Of a stretch of 64,000 bases of DNA, positions 22,262 to 33,040 are shown in pieces. The stretch covers positions 16,192-80,191 of the forward strand of contig JAMYHX010000166.1 of NCBI GenBank assembly GCA_025529335.1. Reading direction: 5' to 3'. Source of the stretch: Rhizopus sp. PT2906. Its lineage: Eukaryota > Mucoromycota > Mucoromycetes > Mucorales > Rhizopodaceae. Under the pieces are notes generated by a model. The model worked only from the letters and a program-made list of their open reading frames with translations, did not search any database and had not been told where the DNA came from. The stretch's first letter is position 1. Each line of letters opens with the position of its first letter. Position numbers and translations under genes: made by a program.

Positions 22262-23914
22262 ATGTTTAAGCTTGCTCAGCGTCTTCCTCAACTTGCTGCC
22301 CGTACTCAACCTATTGCTCGTCAGGCCTTGAAGCGGTAACCTATAATATGATTTTTGTTTTAAACTCCATACTTATTTTTTTTCGTAGCAATTATGCTGC
22401 TTTGACGTTCTCTTCTCCTTCTATCCATGAGGCCCCTACCTCTCTGCAATCCTTCACTGAAGAAGAACTCATGTTGAAGGATACAGGTAAAGGATAATAT
22501 GAGCTTTTTTTTATTATTTTTCTAATATTTACCCAAATAGTTTCCAGATTTGCTCGTGAAGTTGTTCAGCCTAAAGTACAGGAAATGGATGAAGCTGAAG
22601 TGATGAATAAAGACATCATTCAAGCCATGTTTGATAACGGCGTAAGTAAAAGATAAAACACGTCTATTAAAATAATACTAACGTGTGAGCCCTAGTTGAT
22701 GGGTCTTGAAACAGAAAGTGAATATGGTGGTGCTGAATGTTCTTTTACTGCTGCTATTTTAGCAGTTGAAGGTACGTGATAACTTCTCATAGTATGTACA
22801 CAACCCCCTTACTTCTTTTGCCTTTAGAACTGGCCAAGATTGACCCCTCCATTAGTGCACTGTGTGACATTCACGTAAAGATAAATAATACATTTATAGT
22901 TAATTTATCAAACTAACCTTTTTCACGTAGAATACTTTAACCAACACTGTTATTCGTAAATGGGGTTCCAAAGAACTCAAGGAAAAATACCTCACACGTC
23001 TTGCCACTGACACCGTGGGTAGTTTCTGTATTTCAGAAGCTGGTGCTGGATCAGACGCATTTGCTCTTCAAACTCGTGCTGAAGATAAAGGTGATCACTA
23101 TGTCTTGAATGGTGGAAAGATGTGGATCAGTAACTCTGCAGAAGCTGGTATTTTCGTTATCTTTGCCAATGTGTAAGTATTTGAACTATACGCAACAAGT
23201 TTACTAAACTTTAATTTTTAAAAAAGCGATCCTTCCAAGGGATACAAGGGTATCACTGCATTCGTCGTCGAGAAGGAATGGGGTGTTGAAATTGCAAAGA
23301 AGGAAAAGAAGGTAAAGCAATGAGAAAAGGGAGAGAGAAAATAATAGCTAATATCATTTTCAAAAAAGTTGGGTATTCGCTCTTCTTCCACATGCGTCTT
23401 GAATTTTGACGATGTCAAGATTCCCAAGGAAAACGTGCTCGGTAAGGTCGGTGATGGTTACAAATACGCCATCGACTCTTTGAACGAAGGCCGTATCGGT
23501 ATTGCTGCTCAAATGATTGGTTGTGCTCAAGGAGCCTATGATATCGCTTTACCCTACATGATGGAACGTAAGCAATTTGGTCAACCTATCGGTACCTTCC
23601 AAGCCATGCAACACCAATTTGCCGAAGTCGCTGTTGAAATCGAAGCTGCCAAGCTGCTGACATACAACGCTGCTAGATTAAAGGAAGAAGGTAAACCATT
23701 TGTCATGGAGGCTGCCATGGCCAAGTGGAAGGCTGCCAAGGTTGCCGAAAAGGCTTCTTCTTATGCTGTTGAATGGATGGGAGGTAATGGTTTCGTCCGT
23801 GAAACTGGTGTTGAAAAGTTCTATCGTGATGCCAAGATTGGTTCTATCTATGAAGGAACCAACAACATTCAACTTCAAACCATTGCAAAGATCATCAGCA
23901 CCAAGTATAAATAA
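22262..23914 (+). CDS. Short/branched-chain acyl-CoA dehydrogenase, mitochondrial
   Basis: Eight exons: join(22262..22335, 22389..22486, 22541..22641, 22696..22771, 22828..22874, 22931..23172, 23227..23311, 23369..23914), 422 aa, all phases consistent. There is a mitochondrial presequence (MFKLAQRLPQLAARTQ). The FAD-dependent ACAD fold shows FCISEAGAGSDAF, KMWISNSAEAG, LGIRSSSTC, QFGQPIGTFQAMQHQFAE, WMGGNGFVRE and YRDAKIGSIYEGTNNIQL. The last segment carries the catalytic Glu (YEGT) in the position used by short-chain and short/branched-chain enzymes. It should oxidise 2-methylbutyryl- or other short acyl-CoAs, with electrons passed to ETF. It converges on NIF3, 57 bp between stops. Confidence 0.95.
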
Positions 23915-23971
23915 GTAAATAAATAAACAAATAGAAACCATCTTGTGTACAGTCGAACTTTATTATTATTA

Positions 23972-25059
23972 TTATACAACTTGAAGTGGGTCCCTATCAG
24001 CTTGAGACACGACAACTTCAATGGGTTCACCAGACTCTGATGTTTCATTGGCCAATTGCTTTTCTAAAGCAGGCTTTAAGACAGCAGAGAGATATCCTCT
24101 TTCTGTATTAGTATGTTCACCTACATTATATTAGCTATGAAGTTGATATAAGCTTGTTTTCTTACATAAAATAACACTTGTATTTCTATATAAAGCAGCC
24201 AATACATCATGATGTCCCATTTCACCTGTGAAATAAAGATCGGCTTTAACTGAATTCAAAACGGAAGAACCTGATCCAGCACAGATGGCTACTGTCTCGA
24301 TCAGTTTGTTCTTATCCATCGTAGCTAATCTAACTATGTATCCATTTAGCTAATATCACACATAACCTTGTTCATTACCATAGGGCAATCCGATCAGCTT
24401 CTTTACGCGATCAACAATTTCGGATAATGAAGTAGGTTCGCTAAAAGTGAAAAGTCGACCAGAACCAGATCCTTCTTGTCCCTCAGGTGGGTTATCAGCT
24501 GGTGTGATGGGCTCAACACGACCCTTTCCTAATCCACTTGCTAGCCAGTCATTGACTTGACAAAAAGTTACTTTTATATCAAACAAGTGTGCTGTTCTGT
24601 GTTACCTCCGTTGATGCAATTGTCACAAGCTGTATGAGGGGAATAAATGCCAACACCAGAGGCAATGGCTTTCAAGATCATAGCTTGTTGAGGATCCTCT
24701 GAAGTCAATCTCTTGAAACCTCTAAAAATAGGAGGATGATATGATATAATGGTGCCAAACTAAAACAAGGTGAGTTCTATTTACATATGCGCGTCACTTA
24801 TTTTGTATTTACTTTGGGATCAGCAAGTGCTTCTTCAAGCACTTGTGGAGTCAAGTCAATAGTCAAAAGAACCTTGTTTTGCTTTGGTGAAGGAAAAGGG
24901 GGTTCTATGACATGAATGTTAGACGAAGCTAAAAAAAAAAAGTCATGTCGAAATCAAGCCATTACCTACTAAAACACCTACGTTGTCCCACGAGGTCTCA
25001 GCAAGTTCTAAAGGAGCAATTGCTCTCATGCAGCGAGTTACTTTGGATAACAAGGACAT
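23972..25059 (-). CDS. NIF3: NIF3-like dinuclear metal-binding protein
   Basis: Six exons: complement(23972..24120, 24166..24333, 24367..24555, 24606..24759, 24813..24928, 24966..25059), 289 aa, in phase. NIF3 (PF01784) landmarks: MRAIAPLELAETSWDNVG at the N-terminus, VLLTIDLTP, IISYHPPIFRGFKRLT (metal-ligand His), YSPHTACDN (second His), AICAGSGSS and ADLYFTGEMGHHDVL (third His pair). Proteins of this family bind two metal ions and are conserved from bacteria to humans; the biochemical role is still unsettled, and the yeast protein is mitochondrial. The first intron after the presequence-like start is 37 nt, unusually short for this window. Confidence 0.93.
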
Positions 25060-25183
25060 GGCGAGTTGTTATCAAGTTGTTGACTCGACAGGGAAAAAAA
25101 AAAGCAAAAAAAAAGAAAATGGCTGAGATTGAGAGGGCTTATAAAAAGGGAAGGATGTCTTTATCAGAGTTCTACACAATATC
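25060..25183. promoter_or_regulatory. Bidirectional promoter, 124 bp
   Basis: The start codons of NIF3 (minus) and the NmrA-like gene (plus) are only 124 bp apart. The interval holds A-tracts and a TATA-like TTATAAAAAGG near 25140, placed to serve the plus-strand gene. Confidence 0.5.
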
Positions 25184-26203
25184 ATGAAGACTCGAGTTAT
25201 TACTAACGGAGACAGTTTACTTGGATTTGCTACTGCTTATAAGTTTTTAACTGAAGATAAGGAGTACAAATATCGTGTTCTCTGTCGTGAACGTCAAGGC
25301 TTAGATGAACTTGCACTGCTCGGAGCTGATGTTGTTGAGGTGGACTATATGAACGAAATCGAGGTCTGTCGTTTACTGAGAGATACATGTTATGTTATGC
25401 TCGTGCCCGAATTCTCCAAGTCACGTAGAGAAGAAGCTGAGTCGATTATGAGGTGTGCTCAAAAGGAGCATGTTGATTACATGACCTTATTCTCCTTGTA
25501 AGCCTTAGAACATGAAAGACAAAAGCAAAATAACCGTTTATTCTTTAGTATCGGTGTTGATGCTGTAAAAAAAGAAGATAATCGTCTGGAAGAACTCAAG
25601 GACTATCGATATCTCGAGGATCTTATCCCAAAGTACTTTAGCAAGGACAATTACTGCATCATGCGTCTGCCTCTATTCTATCAGTTCTTTTTCTACATGG
25701 GTCCTTTAATAGAAGATGAAAACAAGATCTGCTTACCTGTTTCTGAGCATGTCCAATGGTGTGTCATTGACATGGAAGACGCTTTGGACGCCATAGCTCA
25801 ACTCTCAAACGTCGTCAAGGGCAAAAAGAACAAGACGTTGTTTAACTTTACACCATCGCAACGCAACTACAATGTCAAGGACGTAGTAAGTGCCGCTAGC
25901 AAGGCGCTTGACCGTGACATAGCGTTTGAAAAGTCGAGTCGTTCGAGCATACGCGACTATTTGAAAGATTTGCGTAATGATAACCGCTTTAGAGAAAGGC
26001 CGTCCGAAGGGCATGGTATGTTTCCACTAGGACGGTATTTGAACGAAACCAACATCAACACCATACTTGATTATTGGGAATTATCTGAAGCTAAACACAC
26101 AGATGTTATTAGTCAGGATCTGGAAGATGCCATTGGTCGTAATCCGACAAGCCTAAAGGACTTCTTTCATCGTAACCGTGAGCAATTCAAGCGACTTCGT
26201 TGA
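25184..26203 (+). CDS. NmrA-like NAD(P)-binding protein
   Basis: Exons join(25184..25497, 25549..26203), 322 aa. It has an N-terminal Rossmann-like beta-alpha unit (MKTRVITNGDSLLGFATAYK), then YRVLCRERQGLDEL followed by GADVVEVDY, the pattern of NmrA/HSCARG-type atypical SDRs, which sense NAD(P) redox state or act as reductases. The usual GxxGxxG loop is altered (NGDSLLG) and no catalytic YxxxK is evident, so a sensor or regulatory role seems more likely than dehydrogenase activity. The middle has RLPLFYQFFFYMGPL and the C-terminal half matches the substrate-domain layout. Substrate and partners are unknown. Confidence 0.7.
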
Positions 26204-27576
26204 TACTTTGAATAATCGAATAAATTCACCATTTCACATAATCTAATAGCTTCTAAGCAGTGTATGCTTTTTTTTTGAAGTCATATACGATCATCAAATC
26301 TTGCCAATATGTATAATATTACCGATATTGCCATAACAACATAATCTATTAATATTTACTATTTTAAAGCAAGTGGTCGGATCGTGAATTACAAAGTAGA
26401 AAAAGGTTGTCAGCTAAACCGTGTGCAGTCAACAGCATGTCATCGATATGTCCTCGCAATTGTGCTCAACTTTGAGTATATTGTGAAGGGTAATGATCAA
26501 GCCCTATATCACCTATCAGAAGGCCAAGATCATGATAGGCATACTTCAATGATAACATGAAAAGTATGGAAAGTTGCTAACAGTGGCTGTTCATATCAAT
26601 ATTACCCTACAAAAGCAAATGGCCACCAATAGCCCATTTGAACTTTATTTGCCCTAGTCTCTCTGTATATATTATTGAACTGACAAGAGTGCCCTCATAG
26701 AGGTCATATAACATACCGATCTTATCTTGTTTCTCATTGAAGCTGAGATCTTTTAAATTGCATTGATATTTTTGGTGAATAGCCATAGTTTTTTTTTGTC
26801 CAACAAACAAAAAGTCATATAATAACAATTAATAAATACAAACAAAATAAAAAAGGGGAAGTCCTCATGACCTTTAAGCTCTGCCTCCCCATTATGGTAT
26901 CGCGTAAAAAGCTTATTTACTAGACTAAAAAACTTGAAGGGAATTGTTCTGGCCCCTTTCTCTTTTCTTTGAAATCCAATTATACACGGCCTTTAAGCTA
27001 GATCCATTCATCATGCGCGATCTTTTGTTCACACAACAAATAAGGGATCTTCACTATTATTGATTCAGTTTTAAACAATCTTTCCGATGTTTGAATCGAC
27101 CATGAAACTTTTTATCAGTCAATCCAAATAGACTAGAGCAGTATGTATGTGCCACAAGTCAATCTATGAGCAAATGGTCAGACTCAGTCTTTGATGTAAA
27201 GTCCGTTGTGTAATGAGTTAAAAAAAGCTTATTTTCACTGTCTGTTGAACAATGATCAAAAGGAGACGCGCACTTCTAAACCGAGTAGAATTATTATAGC
27301 AACTCATTCCCCCCCTCTCTTGATTCCCCTCCCCCCCCCTTAGTAAACAGTTCACAAAATAAAGTATATTTTTTAACACGATTCCAAATAAGGCTTTCAA
27401 AGATGAATCCCGATCAAACTGTTTGAAAATTCTGTACTAAAAAAGTAATTTACTTGAAAAGGAAAATGTGACGCTATGCTCACTTTATGAAGGCATTATA
27501 TAATACGGAAAAGGGTCATTGCTTCACTTCCCTTTTTTTTTTATGCCTTTTCTCTTTATTATTATTTAACTAAATC
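26204..27576. other. Intergenic stretch, no convincing gene
   Basis: It contains one small minus-strand open frame (26607-26828) with a plausible-looking peptide (LKDLSFNEKQDKIGML) but no splice partners or family. A C-rich run lies near 27309-27340. The last 100 bp upstream of 27577 include a TATAAT-like stretch and a CT-rich leader before the phosphatase start. Confidence 0.5.
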
Positions 27577-29895
27577 ATGAGCTTAACCTGTCAATCACCT
27601 ACTCAGCATTGGAGCAGTGAAAATGAATTGATCATTTCTTGTTCAACCAACAGTGACAACGATTCGATATCACACAAACATTGTCCGCCACAGGAATTCA
27701 TGAATGCATTATACGCAAAGAGACATCATCTGAATCCAACCACTGGGCATCATTATCATCATCAACAACATAAAGATGTATTGAAACCTATCAGCAGCCA
27801 TGAACTCAATCGCCTATTGAACACAACTATTCCATTAATTATCGATGTCCGCGCGATCACGCATTTCTCAACACATCACATCAAATCTGCCATCAATCTG
27901 ACGATGCCTTCCATCCTACTAAAGCGTGCATCTTACACACTTGATAAAGTGGCACAGTCTTTGGCCAGTGATACCGACGCGGATCATTTCAGACAATGGC
28001 CATCGACGTCACATATCATCTTTTATGACCATGCCTCTGTTTCAACTATTGATTCTGGTAACTCGGCCACTGTTATCCTTTTGGCTCATAAATTCAAAAA
28101 TGCAAACTATCAAGGCCAATTAAGCTATTTAAAAGGTATACAGTTGTGTTTGTAATGGCTTCATATCTCTTATGATTATTTTATATGTAAAAGACGGATT
28201 CAGTCAATTTCAAAGACTTTATCCAGATCAATGCAAACAAAACCAGGCAATTAATAATAATAATAATAATAGTAATAATAACAATAATAATAAGCCAACA
28301 GCCGAAACGCCATTTTTTGTCAACATACGTCAAAACATTGAACTATCACAGGGTCAAGTTCAAGAGCGCTTTACTATCCGTATCCCTTATGGCAAAAAAC
28401 TTGATCATGGAGTTATCCATCTATCTGCTTCACCCACACACCATCCTAGATATGGATTAGGTGGAAGCTCAGTGGACACACAAGGAAACTTTGAGTTACC
28501 CATATGGCTAAAGAGAATCATGGATGAAGATAACGGACCTAAAAGGCTAGCAGAAGCGTACGAGGTATACTAAACACGGTCTTAGTTGCGAAACACTAAT
28601 ATGACATCATTACAAAAAGCAATTAGAACGAACTGAGCAGAAACGACTTTTCTTTGTCTTGAAGTATCATTCAGCTCATAAATCAACCGAGTTCCCACTG
28701 AGCATTGCCTCAGCTATCGAAAAGGGAACATTGAACCGATACGATAACATTTGGCCGTATGGTAAAGTATTGTTTTGAATTATAAAATGCATACGTAATG
28801 TATAAACAAAAGGAGCTCACATTTCATTAGAATATTCTAGGGTAAAGCTGCTCGATAAGAAAGATGACTATATTAATGCGAGCTATATACAATATGCAGT
28901 CAGAAAGAATGATGCATTGTTACGTTCTGTGACACCACTGTCTACGATAGATCAGGATCTTATTCAGTCTGGAATCATTAGTCAAAATGCATTAGAGACA
29001 GTGCGAAACCCAGACGTGTTGGACAAGAACAGGAAGTATATTGCTACTCAAGGACCATTGCCTACTACATTCAATGACTTTTGGAAAATGATTTGGGATG
29101 AAAGCTCATATGTCATTGTTATGCTTACCAATGAGGAAGAATTAAACAAAGTAAAAAAACGGATACGTCGCTCATCCCTCCCGTTTCATTGACCCTTTTT
29201 TTTTGTCTTAGATCAAATGTCATCGATATTGGCCGTCCACTGTGGGTGTATCACAAAATTATGGACCGATCACTGTCACGATGATATCTGAACAGGCACA
29301 ACCAGTGATGAATATGAATGATAAACGAGAACGGAGTGAAGAAGATCTTATTATCATTCGTAAATTTCATCTCAAACATCGATCCTCCTTGCTCCAAGAT
29401 CGTACTATCACCCACTTACAGTACACTGGATGGTCAGACTTTGGTGTCCCAGATCACCCTATTGGTCTACTACAATTGATTCACACTGCTGATGAAGCGT
29501 ACAAGATAGAGCATCAAGAAACGGGCCCCATGACCGTGCATTGTTCAGCAGGGTGTGGTCGAACTGGTACCTTTTGCGTCGTGGATACGATCATTCAACG
29601 GCTATGGCATGAGAGGGATGTCTATACGAACACGATGACTGATAAAGTACGGGAGACTGTCAGTCGGTTTAGGGAACAGAGAATGAGTATAGTACAGACG
29701 CAGAGGCAATATGTATTTTGTTATGAAGCTATTCTCTGGTGGCTGCTTGGCTATGGACATCTACCTACTACTCCTAATTCGCCACACGGCTCATTTTACT
29801 TGGATGAAGATGGCGCTTTGGCGGATAGAGAAGATAATGATGATGATGATGTAAATTCAGTAAATGGTATTGTATATACTTTTAAAGGCTTGTAA
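27577..29895 (+). CDS. Protein tyrosine phosphatase with N-terminal rhodanese-like domain
   Basis: Five exons: join(27577..28135, 28194..28564, 28620..28761, 28831..29150, 29212..29895), 691 aa. Residues about 75-200 form a rhodanese-like domain (LIIDVRAITHFSTHHIKSAIN) without an evident catalytic Cys, as in MAPK-binding Cdc25/Pyp-type modules. After an Asn-rich linker encoded by an AAT repeat comes the classical PTP domain: RYDNIWPYEYSRVKL, DYINASYI, NRKYIATQGPLP, WSDFGVPDHP and the active-site signature HCSAGCGRTG near residue 572, then the Q-loop QRQYVFCYEA. The layout is that of S. pombe Pyp1/Pyp2 and S. cerevisiae Ptp2/Ptp3, which switch off stress MAP kinases. Confidence 0.92.
28252..28292. 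repeat. AAT-type trinucleotide run in phosphatase exon 2
   Basis: AAT/AAC/AGT codons give a run of Asn with one Ser in the linker between the rhodanese-like and phosphatase domains. Length polymorphism is likely. Confidence 0.85.
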
Positions 29896-30039
29896 AATAA
29901 AAAGATTGTATGTAATAAACAAGAAAAATCTTTCTTTTTTAATTTTAATTTTAGTTCTATACAAAGAGAAAAAAGAGAGAAGAGAGAGAGAGAAATATAC
30001 AAGTGAAGAGATATAAATAAAAAAAATAGGGGGGAATAT

Positions 30040-31309
30040 TTAAATAAGAGGAGCCGAAAGGCTCAACTTGATGATGCGTCTTTTTGGGACCTTGTTTGTC
30101 TTTGCATGACTGTAACTTTTTATAGTATAAGGTAAGCTTCGGTAGGTAAAATGGGGAATCACTTCAGTTAAAGGAGATAAGGTATAATGAACCGAGGCAA
30201 GTTTAAATAACTTGGAGACCATCTGATTTTCATTCGGTCTCAGAATCAAGTCATCAAACACCACAGGCGATGCTTTGTCATTGTTATTGTAGATTGGACT
30301 GATCAATGCTTCCTTTGCATACCATGGCGCATCAGCATCGTCTGCATATATATCGACGAGTGTGGTTGCACTAGATAGGATGTCAGATTGTGTATCCGAA
30401 TAATGACAGCTGAATGGATGGGGCGTCGTCAGGTTGAATTTCATGTTTTCTGGCCAGCAGCAATCATAAGAATCAACAGACAAAGGCGTGTCTACGCTAC
30501 TGACTGAAGGTGATGATGGGTATTCAAGATCTGGAAGGCTGTTATAGCTTGACGAATACATCGACATGGCTGTAGTCGGTCGCTTTTGTTCTTCTTTTTG
30601 TACATAACGTAAACTAAGGTTATGCACCATCATTGGTAGTTCATCTTGTAGCATATTTCTCAATTGCTTTTCAATCTCACGCTGAAGGTAACCACGCAAC
30701 ATGGGGATATTATCAAACGTTGAGCTCACATCTACGCTCTCCAGAGGATCGTTTTTGAACACAAGAGTGACACCTTTGGTCTTGTGGACAACCAAGACAA
30801 TAATGCCTCTCAGTTTCAATTGACTGATACGTAGCACCATGGGCACGACCAATGGTTTATCTGCTGCCAGGATACCGGGACGACAGTAGCGAGGAAGTAG
30901 TGTCGGTTTGTTATGCATAGGATTAGCCTAGCATTGTATGCATTAATATAAAAAGGGAGAAAGAAGTATACATGTGATATATACCTGAACTTTTGTTTGT
31001 ATCTCAATATAAGCATCACCAGCATAGTTTAGTTTGAATATGCCACGAAACTTGTCATTGCTTAATTCACCAATTTCTAGTATTTCTAGTTCAGGTGGCT
31101 AGAGTACAACAAAAAAAAAAAAGATCAGTGACTGAGTCAAAGTTACATTTGAATGTGTTTACCTTGGAACCCATGTGGAGTTCTTTTACTGTAATGTAAT
31201 CAACAATAACAGAAGGTTTATTGCCTTTATTCAATGCTGTTTCAAGTTGTGATTTAGCTGAATTATAAAAGTCGTTGTCAAACTCTGGCCAATGGAAGCG
31301 AAATGCCAT
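30040..31309 (-). CDS. MDM34: Mdm34, ERMES complex subunit (SMP domain)
   Basis: Exons complement(30040..30927, 30985..31098, 31163..31309), 382 aa. The N-terminus MAFRFHWPEFDNDFY and the following EALNKGNKP-like motif (ETALNKGNKPSVIVDYI) are diagnostic for Mdm34, as are PPELEILEIGELSNDKFRG and NYAGDAYIEIQTKVQ. The SMP domain spans roughly residues 1-200 and carries lipid between ER and mitochondria within the Mmm1-Mdm10-Mdm12-Mdm34 tether; Mdm34 sits on the mitochondrial outer membrane. The C-terminal half is Ser/Pro-rich and variable, ending with a basic tail. It converges on the phosphatase gene with 144 bp between stops. Confidence 0.94.
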
Positions 31310-31766
31310 TTTATATGTATTTGTTTGAAAAAGAAGGGAACCAAAAAAAAAAAATGCGGGGGTGTGTCTGCTATTTAAAGATCTTTTTTTTTTTTTTTGC
31401 TATTGTTAATCCTATTCTTCCCGAACGTATTAATATCAAAAGGTTTCTCCTTTTTGTGTGTGTGTGTGTGTGTACTTTTTTTTTTGTTTATAAAATGTAG
31501 AAGGAATAGATCCCAATTATTTACTAAATTATAGTTGTATCCTAGTTTCATGTCTCTTTTTATTCCATGTCCTTGTGTGCACATAAACAAAAAAAAAAAG
31601 TACAGATTCCGATCTTTGAGTCAAACATCGGCGTAGTTAATTCTTTCTCTTCTTGTTTACATTATGTGGATATCATAATGAATTATCATTTATTAAGGAA
31701 TATCCAACCTTATAAAACTGATATTTACAGTAAAATCATTACTTTTTTAAATCTGTTTCTACACAC

Positions 31767-32537
31767 CTATGTTGTCTTTTCTTTAGCTGCACGTACAAAT
31801 ACAAAATCATTCATTGCAAGTGCAACAGCTTTAATCATCCTTCTACAAGCCGCAAACCAAACAGCAACACTGACGGAACCTGATATAATTGGTTTAGTCT
31901 CAATTTAACCATGACTTATGTTTCTTTACCTGCAGGTGCAAAAGGCCATGAAAGAAACCTTTGTGCTGGTCCAAACCAACCGGGTGGGAGATAGAATACA
32001 GCACTTTTTCTAAACCAAAATATCATAATGAACTGAGTGCCATGAACAAGAAACCAAAGAACTGATTTAGATTTGAGTTCAAAGGCAGCTTTTGAATAAG
32101 CAATATCAGAATCTAAAAATATGGATCAGTATATATATATAAATATATTTATATAGAATCAATGACTAGAACTTTACTAAGTTTCTCTAAATCAGCCATG
32201 CCTTTATCCAATTTTCTACGTAATTTAGCCCATTTGGCAAATTCATCCTAAGATGTATGTTATCAAAAAGTTATTATTCATCTTATTGAATGTTTTACTT
32301 GAGAACTAGTTTGTGATAACTCTGTTTTCAACTTTAAAATGTCTGTCTTTAGTTTCTTTTGTTTTGTCACTTGAGCATCTTTGGTTATTTTGGTAAAGGT
32401 GTCATAAGCCTAAAAGGATTAATAAAGAGATCATTCGCCTTTTCTTCTCTTACAAGTTCTGTAATATATGAAAATCCCAAAAACAGAATAGATTCTGTTA
32501 ATAAAACTAGTAGAAAAATAGTGATGGGTAAGTACAT
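31767..32537 (-). CDS. GET1: Get1/WRB, tail-anchored protein insertion receptor
   Basis: Five exons: complement(31767..31879, 31930..32112, 32178..32247, 32299..32409, 32454..32537), 186 aa, all in phase. An N-terminal membrane helix (LPITIFLLVLLTESILFLGF) is followed by a charged coiled coil facing the cytosol (KLRRKLDKGMADLEKL), a second membrane segment with LWFLVHGTQFIMIFWFRK, and a third region with GSVSVAVWFAACRR. The VFYLPPGWFGP loop is typical of the family. Get1 with Get2 forms the ER receptor for the Get3 ATPase that delivers tail-anchored proteins. It shares a 503-bp divergent upstream region with Prp16. Confidence 0.93.
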
Positions 32538-33040
32538 TTTACAAAAGAAAAGAAGAAAAAAAAAAACCTAATCCCTTCAAAGGGCCTGGTTGACTGTATC
32601 ATAAAGCTGGCAGTCGCCTTTTTAAAAAAATCAATGTCAAATATGCTCGATATGTTATTCTCTTTTCTTTTGCAGACTCAAAGCGTAGTATTGATACATT
32701 ATCTTTTAGATTCTAACTAGTTCTTTTTGATATCATCTTGTCTGAAAGAGAGAGAGATATTCAAGCTTCTTTTACTCAGCATCCCCACTTTGATATGTTA
32801 CAAGTTATAGTGCAATTATTCTCGATGGTTTTCATTTTTATACTTTCTAAATACACACACATATATATATATATATAATAAACATGCAATCATAGACAAT
32901 TGGTTTCCTTTTAACCTACCTTTTCTTTTTTCGCTCTTTTAAAAAAAGGGTAATTTATATTGCAGTAAACAAGCAAAATAATGCATTTGTGACGTTTTCA
33001 ACCTTTTTTTTTTTTTCTTTCTTCTCTTCCTTTCATTTCA
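32538..33040. promoter_or_regulatory. Divergent upstream region of GET1 and PRP16
   Basis: 503 bp of AT-rich sequence with a TA repeat near 32862-32880 and long pyrimidine runs just upstream of the PRP16 ATG. No specific operator was recognised. Confidence 0.4.

Noticed and set aside
26607..26828. 73-aa minus-strand open frame
   Set aside because: It lacks a conserved motif, exon partners and context; left as unsupported.
31303..31500. Plus-strand poly-Phe/Cys open frame near the MDM34 start
   Set aside because: It is made of poly-T and GT repeats and overlaps the MDM34 start region antisense.
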